From positions 57,935,455 to 57,999,454 of the forward strand of contig NW_020312828.1 in the NCBI RefSeq assembly GCF_003265705.1: a DNA stretch of 64,000 bases, given 5' to 3'. The notes beneath the pieces were generated by a model. That model was not told the origin of the DNA. It made no database searches and saw only the letters and a list, made by a program, of their open reading frames with translations. This DNA is from Callorhinus ursinus. Lineage: Eukaryota > Chordata > Mammalia > Carnivora > Otariidae. The position numbers were made by a program, and so were the translations under genes. Each line of letters begins with the position of its first letter. The first letter of the stretch is position 1. Shown here piece by piece: positions 10,162-22,805 of the stretch.

Positions 10162-13100
10162 TCATATCAGTGAGGTCATATGATACATGTCTTTCTCTGA
10201 TTGATTTATTTCACTCAGCATAACACCCTCCCGTTCCATCCACATCGTTGCAAATAGCAAGATCTCATTCATTTTGATGGCTGCATAATATTCCAATGTG
10301 TATATATACCATATCTTCTTTATCCATTCATCTGTCAATGGACATCTTGGCTCTTTCCACAGTTGGCTATTGTGGACATTGCTGCTATAAACATTGGGGT
10401 GCACATAACCCTTCAGATCCCTACATTTGTATCGTTGGGGTAAATACCCAATTGTGCAATTGCTGGATCATATGGTAGCTCTATTTTCAACTGTTTGAGG
10501 AACCTCCATACTGTTTTCCAGAGTGGTTGCACCAGCTTGCATTCCCACCAACAGTGTAGGAGGGTTCCCCTTTCTCCGCATCCCCGCCAACATCTGTTGT
10601 TTCCTGACTTTAGCCATTCTGACTGGTGTGAGGTGATATCTCATTGAGGTTTTGATTTGCATTTCCCTGATGCTGAGTGATGTTGAGCACTTTTTCATGT
10701 GTCTTTTGGCCATTTGGATATCTTCTTTGGAAAAATGTCTGTTCATATCTGCTGTTTATTTCTTGATTGGATTATTTGTTCTTTGTGTGTTGAGCTTAAG
10801 ATGTTCTTTATAGATTTCAGATACTAGCCCTTTATCTGATATGTCATTTGCAAATATCTTCTCCCGTTCTGTTGTTTGTCTTTTGGTTTTGTTGACTGTT
10901 TCTTTTACTGTGCAAAAGCTTTTTATCTTGATGAAGTCACAATAGTTCATTTTTGCCCTTGCTTCCCTTGCCTTTGGCAATGTTTCTAGGAAGAATTTGC
11001 TGCGGCTGAGGTCGAAAAGGTTGCTGCCTGTGTTCTCCTTTAGGATTTTGATGGAATCCTGTCTCAGATTGAGGTCTTTCAACCATTTTGAGTCTATTTT
11101 TGTGTGTGGTGTAAGGAAATGGTCAGTTTTATTCTTCCGCATGTGGCTGTCCAATATTCCCAACACCATTTGTGGAAGAGACTGTCTTTTATCCATTGGA
11201 CATTCTTTCCTGCTTTGTCTAAGATTAGTTGACCATAGTTTTTAGGGTCCATTTCTGGGCTCTCTATTCTGTTCCATTGATCTTTGTGTCTGTTTTTGTG
11301 CCAGTACCATACTGTCTTGATGATGACAGCCTTGTAATAGAGCTGGAAGTCCAGAATTGTGATGCCGCCAGCTTTGCTTTTCTTTTTCAACATTCCTCTG
11401 GCTATTTGGGATCTTTTCTTGTTCCATACAAATTTTAGGATTATTTGTTCCATTTCTTAAAAAGGGGATGGTATTTTGATGGGGATTGCATTGAATGTGT
11501 AGATTGCTCTAGGTAGCATTGATATCTTCACAATATTTGTTCTTCCAATCCATGAGCATGGAACCTTTTTTCCATTTCTTTCTGTCTTCCTCGATGTCTT
11601 TCATGAGTATTTTATAGTTTTCTGAGTACAGATCCTTTGCCTCTTGGGTTAGATTTATTCCTAGGTATCTTATGGTTTTGGGTGCAATTGTAAATGGGAT
11701 TGACTCCTTAATTTCTCTCTCTTCTGTCTTGTTGTTAGTGTGTAGGAATCCCACTGATTTCTGTGCATTGATTTTAAATCCTGCCACTTTACTGAATTCC
11801 TGTATGAATTCTTGCAGTTTTGGGGTGGAGTCTTTTGGGTTTTCCATATAAAGTATCATATCATCTGCAAAGAGTGAGAGTTTGACTTCTTCTTTGCTGA
11901 TTCAGAAGCCTTTTATTTATTTTTGCTGTCTGATTGCTCTGGCTAGGACTTCTAATACTATGTTGAATGGCAGTGGTGATAGTGGACATCCCTGCCATGT
12001 TCCTGACCTTAGGGGGAAAGCTCTCAGTTTTTCCTCATTGAGAATGATATTCACTGTGGGTTTGTCATAGATTACTTTAATGATATTGAGGTATGTACCC
12101 TCTATCCCTATACTCTGAAGAGTGTTGATCAAGAAAGGATGCTGTACTTTGTCAAATGCTTTTTCTGCATCTATTGAGAGGACCATATGATTCTTGTTCT
12201 TTCTTTTGTTAATGTATTGTATCACGTTGATTGATTTGCAGATGTTGAACCAACCTTGCAGCTCAGGGATAAAGCCCACTTGATCGTGGTGAATAATCCT
12301 TTAGTGTACTGTTGGATCCTATTGGCTAGTATTTTGGTGAGAATTTTTGCAACCATGTTCATCAAGGATATTGGTCTGTAATTCTCCTTTTTGATGGGGT
12401 CTTTGTCTGGTGTGGGGATCAAGGTAATGGTGGTCTCATAAAACGAGTTTGGAAGTTTTCCTTCCATTTATATTTTTTGGAACATTTTCAGAAGACTAGG
12501 TTTAATTCTTCTTTAAAAGTTTGGTAGAATTCCCTGGGAAGCCGTCTGGCCCTGGGCTTTTGTTTGTTGGGAGATATTTGATGACTGCTTCAATTTCTTC
12601 CGTGGTTATAGGTCTGTTCAGATTTTCTATTTCTTCCCGGTTCAGTTTTCATAGTTGATACATCTCCAGGAATGCATCCATGTCTTCCAGGTTATCTAAT
12701 TTGCTGGCATAGAGTTGCTCATAATACGTTCTTATAATTGTTTGTATTTCTTTGGTGTTGGTTGTGATCTCTCCTCTTTCATTCATGATTTTGTTGATTT
12801 GGGTCATTTCTCTTTTCTTTTTGATAAGTCTGGCCAGGGGTATATGAATCTTGTTAATTCTTTCAAAGAACCAGCTCCTAGTTTTGTTGATCTCTTCTAC
12901 TGTTCTTTTGGTTTCTATTTCATTGATTTCTGCTCTGATCTTTATTATTTCTATTCTCCTGCTGAGTTTAGGCTTTATTTGCTGTTCTTTCTTCAGCTCC
13001 TTTAGGTGTAGGGTTAGGCTGTGTATTTGAGACCTTTCTTGTTCCTTGAGAAAGGCTTGTATTGCTATATACTTTCCTCTTAAGACTGCCTTTTCTGCAT

Positions 13101-13957
13101 CCCAAGGATTTTGAAAAGTGTTTTCATTTTCATTTGTTTCCATGAATTTTTTTTTAATTCTTTAATTTCCTGGTTGACCCATTCATTCTTTAGTAGGATG
13201 CTCTTTAGCCTCCATGTATTTGAGTTCTTTCTGACTTTCCTCTTGTGATTGAGTTCTAGTTTCAAAGCATTGTGCAGGCAAAATATGCAGGGAATGATCT
13301 GAATCTTTTGGTACTGGTTGAGACCTGATTTGTGACATAGGATGTGATCTATTCTGGAGAACGTTCCATGTACACTAGAGAAGAATGTGTATTCCGTTGC
13401 TTTGGGATGGAATGGTCTGAATATATCTGTGAAGTTCATATGGTCCAGTGTGCCATTTAAAGTCTTTATTTCTTTGTTGATCTTTTGCTTAGATGATCTG
13501 TCCATTTCAGTCAGGGGGGTGTTACAGTCCCCCTCTATTATTGTATTGTTGTCAATGTGTTTCTTTGCTTTTGTTAGTAATTGGCTTATATAATTGGCTG
13601 CTCCCATGTTAGGGGCGTAGATATTTACAATTGTTAGATCTTCTTGTTGGATAGACCCTTTAATTAGCATATAGTGTCCTTCCTCATCTCTTATTACAGT
13701 CTTTGGTTTAAAATCTAATTTGTCTGATATAAGGATTGCCACTCCAGCTTCCTTGCAATGTCCATTAGCATGGTACATGGTTTTCCACCACCTCACTTTC
13801 AATCTGGGGGTGTCTTTGTGTCTAAAGTAAGTCTCTTGCAGACAGCATATCGATGGGTCTTGTTTTTTAATCCAATCTGATAGCCTGTGTCTTTTGATTA
13901 GAGCATTTAACCCATTTACATTCAGGGTAACTATTGAAAGATATGAATTTAGTGCAT
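10162..13957 (-). pseudogene. L1 ORF2 (endonuclease/reverse transcriptase), disabled
   Basis: ORF2 protein nicks DNA and reverse transcribes L1 and SINE RNA at the nick. The frame is broken into pieces at 13802-13080, 13143-12649, 12467-12222, 12279-11917, 11859-11509, 11453-11094, 11196-10756, 10746-10468 and 10404-10162. The first piece has endonuclease-domain sequence (VNIYAPN, GDCNTPL, SRIDHILCHKSGLNQ). The middle has RT signatures ([29 protein letters not shown] with its frame broken upstream). The last has the C-terminal YIYTLEYYAAIKMNE and ends MTSLI-stop. The start region near 13957 has lost a base after ATG. It is a dead copy. Confidence 0.9.
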
Positions 13958-14039
13958 TTGTATTGCCTGTAATGGGAGTTTTACTGCATATTGTCTGTGT
14001 TCCTTTCTGGTCTATGTTGCTTTTAGGCTCTTTCTTTGC

Positions 14040-14940
14040 TCAGAGGATCCCTTTCAATATTTCTTGTAGGGCTGGTATAGTGTTTGTAAACTCCTTTAGT
14101 TTTTGTGTGTCCTGGAAGCTTTTTATCTCTCCTTCAATTTTCAATGACAGCCTAGCTGGATATAGTATTCTTGGCTGCATATTTTTCTCTTTTAGTCCTC
14201 TGAAGATATCATGCCAGTCCTTTCTGGCCTGCCAGGTCTCTGTTGATAGGTGTTGTCAGTCTAATGTTTCTACCATTGTAGGTTACATATCTCTTCTCCT
14301 GAACTGCTTTCAGGATTTTTCTCTTTGTTTGTAAGAATCATAAGTTTTACTATTAGATGTCAGGGTGTTGAGCTATTTTTATTGATTTTGAGAAGGGTTC
14401 TCTGTGGCTCCTGGATTTTGATGCCTATTTCCTTCCCCAAATTAGAGAAGTTCTCTGCTATAATTTGCTCCAATATACCTTCTGCCCCTCTCTCTCTTTC
14501 TTCTTCTTCTGGGATCCCAATTATTCTAATGTTGTTTCATCTTACGGTATTGCTTATCTCTCAAATTCTGCCCTCGTGATCTTGTAGTTGTTTATCTCTC
14601 TTTCCTCAGCTTCTTTATTTTCCATCATTTGGTTTCTATTTCACTAATTCTCTCCTCTGCCTCATTTATCCTAGCAGGTTGTGCCCCCCATTTTTTATTG
14701 CACCTCATTAATAGCAATAAAATTTTTAATTTTGACTTGGTTAGATTTTAGTTCTTTTATTTCTCCAGAATGGGTTTCTCTAATAACTTCCATGCTTTTT
14801 TCAAGCCCAGCTAGTATCTTTAAAATCATCATTCTGAACTCTAGGTCCAACATCTTACTAATGTCTGTATTGAGTAAGTCCCTGGCAGTCGGTACTGCCT
14901 CTTGTTCTTTTTGTTGAGGTGATTTTTTCCATCTTGTCAT
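14040..14940 (-). pseudogene. L1 ORF1 (RNA-binding chaperone), disabled
   Basis: It starts MTRWKKSPQQKEQEAVPTARD and continues into a heptad-like LEFRMMILKILAGLEKSMEV stretch, as expected for the trimerising coiled coil. The frame breaks after about 81 codons. Downstream sequence is homologous to the RRM and C-terminal domains of copy 2 but is scattered over frames. The ATG lies only a few bases downstream of the 5' UTR deletion junction. ORF1 protein normally coats L1 RNA in the cytoplasmic RNP. Confidence 0.85.
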
Positions 14941-15136
14941 TTTGTCTTCCAGAAAGTGGTCGCTTTTCTCTTCAGAGAGTTGTTGCTATTCTTTTCTTCG
15001 ATCTCCTGTTGAGTTTGTAGGTGTTCACAATGGTTTGATCCCTATCCAGCTGAATTCCTGAGAACAGAGGAAATCCAGGTCTCCTGCTCCTCTGCCATCT
15101 TGCTAAAAAATCAAGTTCTTTTAAACATTATTCTTT

Positions 15137-15669
15137 GTTGTAATATTTTATGGATTTTCTTCTTTAATTTACTGCTGCCTTTATTGTTAAACTTTATAGT
15201 TTTTCCCTCTAATTTCATATTACATTGGGCTGCAGAAAGGATACAGGATAATGTGTGCATTAGCTAAAGTAAAGTAATTTTGATGTGAATAATTTTATCA
15301 ACTATCAATTAAATTTAATCTTTAGATTTTTAGCAAAGTGGGACTAGTTCATTGGGTTTGTTAATGGCTGTCAACTCAATTATTTCCTTTTAACAGTATA
15401 TTTTTATCATTATTTTTTACTAAATGTTAATATGAAACTAGCAGAGACCACTATTTTCAGTACCCATTCACTCCTTCGAAAGATATAGAATACTTACCTG
15501 GACATATGGTCACCTCTAATAAAGACGACAGTTCCATTATCCTTTGCATTGTGAAGGGTTTTGCAAGTGCAGTTCAGTCAATGCGATGTAAATAGAGTCT
15601 GTATATGGCAGCTCTGGGGCTCTCCTAAAGAGATACTGAGTAGCACTGTGATCCTTATTATTTTTGATT
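15137..15669. other. Unrecognised sequence
   Basis: No family or gene signal recognised. Confidence 0.4.
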
Positions 15670-15684
15670 CTCTTTCCATTTTCT

Positions 15685-15859
15685 ATTTTTTTAAGATTTT
15701 ATTTATTTATTTGACAGAGAGAGGGAGAAAGAGTTAGATAGAGAAGTAGGCTCCCCACTGAGCAGAGAGACTGAGGTGGGGCTCTATCCCAGGACCCTGG
15801 GATCATGACCTGAGATGAAAGCAGAGGCTTAAGCTACTGAGCCACACAGGTGCGCCATC
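15685..15859 (-). mobile_element. Can-SINE
   Basis: This is a moderately diverged copy (head complement 'gagccacacaggtgcgcc'). The perfect 15-bp duplication CTCTTTCCATTTTCT lies at 15670-15684 and 15860-15874. Confidence 0.94.
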
Positions 15860-15874
15860 CTCTTTCCATTTTCT

Positions 15875-16855
15875 TGGCTTGAGCGTAGATGCTACTCTGG
15901 AACATGAGAATAAGGTCCAGGCTCTGGAAAAGGCTGAGTGTAGTAAACTGAATTCCTGAAGATATTTTTTTTACCATTATGCCAGTGTAATTTCAGTGTT
16001 TTTCTATTTCTCACAGGTAAAATGTATCTAAATTACATATGTAGTATTCCCTCTAGACAGAGTGCATTTTTAAATTTGAACAGTTCCTCTTAATGTAGAT
16101 GTGCTAGCTTAGTCTAAAATAGAGTGAGTCCTTATTTCATATACAGTCAATTTGTTATCAGCTAAGTCAATGAGGCAATTGGTGTTGATATCAGGAAATA
16201 TGAGATTCACTATACTAGGAACCAAAGTGTCAATTTCCAAATTTGAGGGATCTTTTCATTGTCTCAGAGGTTGATACTGCAATCTTTTACCTTCTATCTC
16301 CAAATTATTATCCAAGGTTATATTATAATATATATATATATCCAAGATAATTATTATTATCTTATCTATTGGTATATGATATACTTACTTTAATAATATT
16401 GACATTCTAATGAGCTGCAGAGTTACAGACCCAGCCCATTTTTCCCCTGAAATCAAACATGTGTATCTACTTTTCCACTTCATGTTTTATCCTCTTGGAT
16501 TTCTAATACTTTTTGCAAACATGGCATCAAAAAAAGAATGCTTGACTTCTAGATTCAGCCTTCAGCTCAAGAATTCTTTTCTTTTTCTTTTTATCATTCT
16601 TCTATATCCAAACTATTGTCAAATTTTAGTGACTTAATATGCAAAACATACTACAAATTCTTCCTCTCCACTATTACCACTTTAAATAGAGGGAGATAGA
16701 ATAGAAAATAAATCCATCCATCAGGTCTATTCCAGGATGAATAGAGTAGGACTTTATTCTAACTCCCTTCTTCAAAATTCACCCCCTTTCAATTTATTCT
16801 CTGTACACCAAATCATTCATTTCCTGTTCTTTGGCCAGAATGATGTTTCCATAGA
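15875..16855. other. AT-rich stretch, nothing recognised
   Basis: It includes a short (TA)n run at 16321-16342. A 75-codon plus-strand frame (16410-16637) is hydrophobic but matches nothing that I know. Confidence 0.4.
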
Positions 16856-17420
16856 TACTTAGATCCTAGAAGATACTTTGTTTAAATCCTCAATGGGTTC
16901 CCATTAACCTTAGAATAAAACCCAAATTTCATATGATATTCTAAAAAGTGTGACATTAACTGAGGCCCTATTGGCTGACTTCTTTCCTAAAATTTTCCAA
17001 CACCCTCACTGAAGTCCAGTCACATCGCTCTGTTTTCCACTTCTGCAGCTATCCAATTTTATTCCTCCAGGCCTTTACATGACCTGTTTCCTCTTTTTAA
17101 TCTATTTATATCCTAGATTTTGGCTACTTCTTGCCATTCACGTATATTGAATATCATTAAAGTAAGGGTTTTCCTGGAAATTTAACTGAATGTAACCACT
17201 CATTCTTTATCTCAATTAGCATCCTTTTTATTTTTATTAAATAATACACCACTACTAATCAATCTCATTATATTTTGTTTGTTATTTATTTCCCTTTATC
17301 ATAAGGTAAGTTTCATGAAAATAGTAGATCTTTTCTCCTTGTTTATCTCAACTTCCCCACAACCTAAAACAGCACTTGGCATGCAGTGAGTATGTGAATT
17401 TAGAATGTATGAGGAAGTGA
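16856..17420 (+). repeat. L2 LINE 3' region, ancient
   Basis: Ordered matches to the L2 3' end are visible: 'aatcctcaatgggttcccatt', then 'aataaaacccaaatt', 'gaggccctattggctgac', 'caggcctttacatgacctgtttcctct', 'aaggtaagtttcatgaaaa' and the terminal 'aacagcacttggcatgcagtgagta'. It is heavily diverged and non-functional. The identification is from memory of the consensus. Confidence 0.65.
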
Positions 17421-18029
17421 ATTACTTGGAAACTTACTCTTATGAATCTCAACTCTGGATTAAGGATGTTGCCTATATCCTGCATTACTAGCTTTTGCCT
17501 CTGTAGTTAATAAAATAGGAAATGAAAAAAAGATTTCTAGATTTTTATGTTGGTGGTGCCAATGATTTTGTTTCTAATAAAGAAAATATTGTCAATTACC
17601 CATAGACATAATCACTAAATTAGTACAGCAGCCAGTGACAAGCCTCCTCCCTCTTAATTGGATAAAAAGCAGAGCTAACTCTGCACTGTGCTGTTGTGAG
17701 TGAGGATTGGAATGAAAATCACAGTTTCTGGTGGCTGTAGATCCACCTACTACATCTGTCTTTTGCCCTCTCATTTCTGATGCAGTCCAGACCCAATGAT
17801 TATCTTTGTTTTTCACCTCTTAAGGTAAGTGGCAGTTGTCCGCACAACTCTTTTAGTAGAAGTAAGAATATTCTAGATACAAGTCCTCACTTTCTGTTCT
17901 CTTCTGTGCTTTTCTGAGGTTAATCCATTCCAGGATACTTAGTATTAATCATAATTTTAAGCTATCTTTAATGACATTCATCTAGTTGATTAAAAAATGA
18001 CATCAGCATAATAAAAATAATAATAACAT
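17421..18029. other. Unrecognised sequence
   Basis: A 74-codon minus-strand frame (17592-17816) has no recognisable domain. Nothing else seen. Confidence 0.4.
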
Positions 18030-18400
18030 AATTTGTTAATATTTATTGAATATAGAGTATCCAACAATGAACTCAAATATTGTATATATTATGCACACTA
18101 TATTCTTTGAAGTGATTACTTTTCTTTTTTTTTAAGATTTTATTATTTGAGAGAGCACAAGGAGGGGGGAAGAGGGAGAGGGAGAAGCAGACTCCATGCT
18201 GAGCAGGAAGCCCAAGCCCTGGGCTAGATCCCGGTACTTTCTGATCATGACCTGAGCTGAAGGCAGATACTTAACCAACTGAGCCACCCAGGTGCCCCTG
18301 AAGTGATTACTATTCTTATTACCATTTTGCAGTTGAGAAAACTGAGACTTGAGGATGTAGAACTCAAACTCATTCAAATGCACACAACTTGATTTCAAAT
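18030..18400 (+). repeat. MIR SINE, split by a younger Can-SINE
   Basis: Left of the Can-SINE is 'ttaatatttattgaatatagagta'. Right of it is 'ccattttgcagttgagaaaactgagacttgagg', which matches the MIR core (CCATTTTACAGATGAGGAAACTGAGG). The Can-SINE at 18121-18298 interrupts it. Confidence 0.75.
18121..18298 (-). mobile_element. Can-SINE inside MIR
   Basis: The perfect 13-bp duplication TGAAGTGATTACT lies at 18108-18120 and 18299-18311. The body is slightly shortened and diverged ('gggctagatcccggtactttctgatcatgacc'). Confidence 0.94.
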
Positions 18401-20254
18401 GACTTATTTATATCTCTATGTTATGGAGGAACATTTTTCTCAGGAAAAAAAATATACCTAGCTCTTTTGGGTTCCATGAGGTAGAAAAATGATAGGTCTC
18501 CCTTTTTCAATTTAGGCCATCAAAATTAGGTGATTTCTTATAGTCTATACTTGTGAAAAAAGATGCCAATATAGGCATAGAAATTTAAAAAGTTTCAAAA
18601 TAGTGGTAACACACTATATACCACACCATGAAAAAGTTTAATTAGAAAAGATATCTACTTCATTTGAAGATAAAGATACACTTCTGTCAAACTTTATATT
18701 GCTGCTATTTGGTCTGTTTTAGAGCTGACCCATTGTATTTTAAGTGCTGAACAGCAGGATATAATTGGTAAAACTTATCTGGTATTTAGAACATAGTGAA
18801 ATACAAGAATTCACAGTAAGCAGGGATAGTCTCTCTCTCTCTCTTTTTCTAATACAGTCTTTTGAAAAAGCAGGAGAAAATCCAATTTAGCTTATTGAGA
18901 AAATCCAATTATTAGCTTATAATTTTAACTCCTTAGATTGCCTAACTTCATTTTTTCCAGTGATAAAGCTTTTCATGAAATAGATGTAAATTAATGTCAC
19001 AGCATCCCATTTAAATGGGTAATGATGTTAATGATTAACAAAATCATTCAGATTGATTGTTGCTGATTTGAAAGCCAACAAAGGTAAAGCTACTGAGATC
19101 AAGATCCCTATCTTCCACTTGTATTATCTTCTGTCATCCTTAAATGATTACAATGTACACACAGGCATATATACACAATTAAAGGGTACATCTGAAATCT
19201 GAGTCAGAGAATTGATTCATGTAAAAATACAATTTTAAACTTCTCAAAAAGATGAAATACAAAAAATGAAATTATGGGAAATAACATAGGCATGAAGGAG
19301 CATCTTTGTAATTATATATTATGTCTCAATAATCATTGTTTTGATTATTAATGCCCTTATTAGCAAAACTGGCATTTGGAGTATATTCAAAAATCTATTC
19401 ATGAACATTCATTTAACTATGATTATTCCAAACATTGATTTATTTGCAGAAATAAATTATAAAATTGTTGTTTTCTTTCAATTTACTCTATTTTAGTTAC
19501 TTACATGAGACTTGAGTTTATTTAGCACCTTAGAAATAAAATATTTGGTTTGACAGGTAAAGTGGAATCATAACCTTGTTCATGTTGCCTAGATTGTCTC
19601 ACAGTGTGGTTTGCAGAGGTGGTCTAAGTCCATGTAAAGAGAGACAGAAAGAAAGGGCATCTAGAACACTGAGAAATGACTTCTAATTATCTGCTGTCTC
19701 ATATATGTCACAGTGTGATTCCATTCAGGCTTTTGGATCATAATTCAGGCATGGAGCTAAGTGTGTGATTTATCTATGGGACAAAATCTTGGAGAAGCTG
19801 GCTATGACTATGAAATGCAGAGAGAAATCTGGCTCAGTATCAAGCATTTATTATATCCCCTTTCTTATATAAATAATAATTTTAAATAGGCAGAAAAGTA
19901 TTGGGTATCTAGAACTATTTATGTTTGTACTTTTCCTAGATAATTAAATATATTTTCTTAGGAAGTAAACTATAACTTTCATGTAACCAATACCAAATTA
20001 AATCCAATAAATTTCCCATATATTAAATATTCAAGTTCCACAAGGACGTTTAATTAAAAAGTTATTGAATCCTTCAAAGGGTGATAAAACGACCTACACA
20101 TTGTTTAAATGTTCCACTTAACAACAGGCTGCCTGCATAGCCGTATAAAATGATTTGACTGAAGAAGCATTCTTTTTGTTTAATTAAAGAATTAATAATT
20201 TAATATTGACCCTGTGATTGCACATGGTCCACAGGCTCTGACTGTGGTCATTGA
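18401..20254. other. AT-rich stretch, nothing recognised
   Basis: This is 1.85 kb without a repeat family, RNA gene or exon that I can recognise. There is a short (TC)n run near 18829-18844. Any old conserved element here would need a cross-species alignment to see. Confidence 0.4.
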
Positions 20255-20400
20255 GGCAGTCCTGTTGAATCTGAACTATGCCTACAACATTTTGAGCTGT
20301 GTGACCTTTAGGAGGATCTTTTACATATTTGTAAAATGGGACAAAATTCATTGTGTACATTATAGACTAGTTGTGAGATTTAATTCATAATGAATATGAA
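20255..20400 (-). repeat. MIR SINE
   Basis: The reverse-complement MIR order is visible: 'gagctgtgtgacctttagg', 'atttgtaaaatgggacaaaa', 'tagttgtgagatttaattc'. It is diverged but collinear with the consensus. Confidence 0.65.
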
Positions 20401-21162
20401 TTTCTCACATTAGAAAATTGAGACACCAACCAATCTCTCCTCACTGTGTCTACCTAAAAAAGTAGGTAAAGTAATAGGCAAGCACAATATTGTCAAAAAC
20501 ATGAGTTTATTTGGCAACAACAGAGGAATTGCAGTTTGGGACAACAGCAAACTACAGTAAGTACTCGAAAGTTTGGAGTAGGCTGTACTTATGGGCAGGG
20601 AATGTAAAGAGGGGAAAGTTCACTTAGAATCTGCTAAAATCAACAGTTGACGGAGACCAGCTTTGAAAATTCCCTGGGCAAAACCAGTCCAGTTATACAA
20701 ACAAAGTCCAATTCAACTTATTTTATGAGCTCAACCTGACCCAGGTATTCCTTGTTCATGTCCATGGAAGGCAGGAACAAAAATTTCACAAGGTTGATGT
20801 GAGATAAACCTGACAAACTCCCTATCATTTAAAAAAATTCCAACGTCACCAGTTTTCTGTTAATCAGACATTTATGGGAAATCAGTCTCTCAGTCCTTAA
20901 GTTTTGTTTTCCTGAGGGCAAATGCATGAAATTTTCCATTTTATATCCTCTGGCTTATTTTTATGTTGAAATTCTTTCACAACTGCCTTCCTCTTTCTCT
21001 GTGCTTTCTCAATTAGATGAGATACCATGCTATGAGGTGTGTAATGTGACTTCCTTAATGAGGACAAAGGCTCTGAATGTCACAACCTGGAAGTGAATGA
21101 GATTTTGCTTACCATGAATTGAAACTTAATCAAAGAGAAATGTCATATGGGAGATAGCCATT
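20401..21162. other. Unrecognised sequence, possible old retroelement
   Basis: The composition is a little less AT-rich than around it. On the minus strand an AATAAA occurs near 20504-20509, which would fit an antisense retroelement end, but I cannot name a family. Confidence 0.3.
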
Positions 21163-21280
21163 AATTCCTTACAGTCCTCCAAGGAAAGTCCCCTATGCTG
21201 TGTGTAAATATACCTGCTGAAAATTCCTTACAGTCCTCCAAGGAAAGTCCCCTACGCTGTGTGTAAATATACCTGCTGAA
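21163..21280. repeat. 59-bp tandem duplication, two copies
   Basis: The unit at 21163-21221 (starting aattccttacagtcctcc) is repeated at 21222-21280 with a single T-to-C difference (ctatgctg versus ctacgctg). The near identity implies a recent event. Confidence 0.95.
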
Positions 21281-21380
21281 AAATCCTTTAAAAATGGAAG
21301 AGAAGGTATGCTTCCTAACAAATTCTATGAGTCCAACTTGTCTTGATACCATGAGCAAAGACATCAAAAACAAAAGAAAC

Positions 21381-22705
21381 TGCAGATGAATATCCCTTAT
21401 GAATATAGGCAATTTCCTCAACAAATTACTACAAATCAAGTCCTGAAGCATATAAAAATGTTACAGATCATGACCAAGTGGGATTTATCACAGGGATGCA
21501 AGGTAGTTTCAACATATAAAAAAATCAATGTAATAGCTCATATTAATGAAATAAAGGACAAAAAACAATGGTTATCTCAATAAATACAGAAAAAAAAACA
21601 TTTGAGAAAATCCTACACCCTTTTGTGATAAAAACACACAATAAACTGGGACAAAAAAACATATCCTCAATATAATAAATGACATTTACTGAAATACATG
21701 CAGCTAACATCATACTAAATAGTGAAATGATGAATGGTTTGCCACTACGATCAGGAACAAGAAAAGGATGTCCACTCTTCCACTTCTGTGCAGCATTGTA
21801 GTGGAGATTTCAGCCTGGGTAGTTAAGCAAGAAAATAGAAGGCATCCTGATTGGGAGGGTAAAAGTAAAACTCTATTTGCAGATGAAATGATCTTGTATA
21901 TATAAAATCCTACAGGATCCACTAAGAAAATGAAAACTAAAATAATGCATTTGGCAAGTTTGCAGGGCACAAGATTATCTATGCAAAAATACATCAGTAG
22001 TTTCCTACATAGTAGATATGAGAAAACATAAAATGCAATTAGATAATTCCATTTACACTACCACCAAAAATACTTTAAAAATTTACTAAAATAAGTTCAA
22101 AACTTTTACTGAAAACTAGAGAATGTTCATGAAAAAAATTAAAGGAGACTTACATAAGTGGAAAAATTTGTAGATTTATTGTTAACATGATAATACACCC
22201 CAAATTGATCTACAGATTTAGTGTAAGCCCCATCATAACCCCAGCTTATGTCTTTGCAGAAATTAATAACTTGATCCTAAAATGCAAATGGAAATTCAAG
22301 AATATCAAAATAATCTTGAAAAAGAACTAATTTAGAAGACTTATACATTCCCATTTCAAAACTTAATACAAAGTTACACTATTCAAGACAGTGTGATACT
22401 GACATACACGTACTTATATAGAACAATGAAATAGAATTAAGAGAATAATTCTACACATTTATGATTAATCAATTATCAACAAGACTGAAAAGACTATTCA
22501 ATGGGGAAAAACAGTCTTTTCAACAAATGTTGGGGACAACTGGATATACATGCAAATAAATGAAGTTGAACCCGTTTCTCAACAATACGCAAAAATTAAC
22601 TCAAAATGGATCAAATACCCAAATTTAAGAAATCAGATTATAAATTCTTAGAAGAAATATTATAAATCCTTGTTAACTTTGAGAATTAGAAAAGAAGTTT
22701 TAGGG
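21381..22705 (+). mobile_element. Old L1, ORF2 RT-to-C-terminal part
   Basis: It is collinear with L1 ORF2 from the 'atgaatatagg...atcctcaacaaa' point of the RT domain through 'gaccaagtgggatttatcacagggatgcaagg', 'tttgcagatgaaatgatcttgtat' (the active-site region, now FADE-like) and on to 'ttagaagaaatat' near the C-terminus. Stops and frameshifts occur throughout. It is much more diverged than copies 1-3. It ends at the assembly gap. Confidence 0.85.
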
Positions 22706-22805
22706 NNNNNNNNNNNNNNNNNNNNNNNNNNNNNNNNNNNNNNNNNNNNNNNNNNNNNNNNNNNNNNNNNNNNNNNNNNNNNNNNNNNNNNNNNNNNNNN
22801 NNNNN
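22706..22805. other. 100-N assembly gap
   Basis: Exactly 100 N, the usual placeholder for a gap of unknown size. It replaces the head of the Can-SINE that resumes at 22806. Confidence 0.95.

Larger units (their letters stand above)
9257..15110 (-). mobile_element. L1 copy 1: both ends present, 5' UTR internally deleted
   Basis: A 26-bp identical target-site duplication (9231-9256 and 15111-15136) brackets the element. Going down the minus strand from 15110 it has a 5' end with the AAGATGGC motif, a ~165-nt 5' UTR, ORF1 (14940-14040), ORF2 (about 13957-10162) and a 3' UTR with a poly-pyrimidine (sense polypurine) tract ending in an A-rich tail. A 400-N gap lies in the 3' UTR. Against copy 2 it lacks a single 5' UTR block, with the junction at 14945/14946. 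Both ORFs carry frameshifts and stops, so it cannot move on its own. Confidence 0.95.

Noticed and set aside
16410..16637. 75-codon hydrophobic frame, possible small membrane protein
   Set aside because: Hydrophobicity follows from T-rich DNA; nothing else supports a gene.
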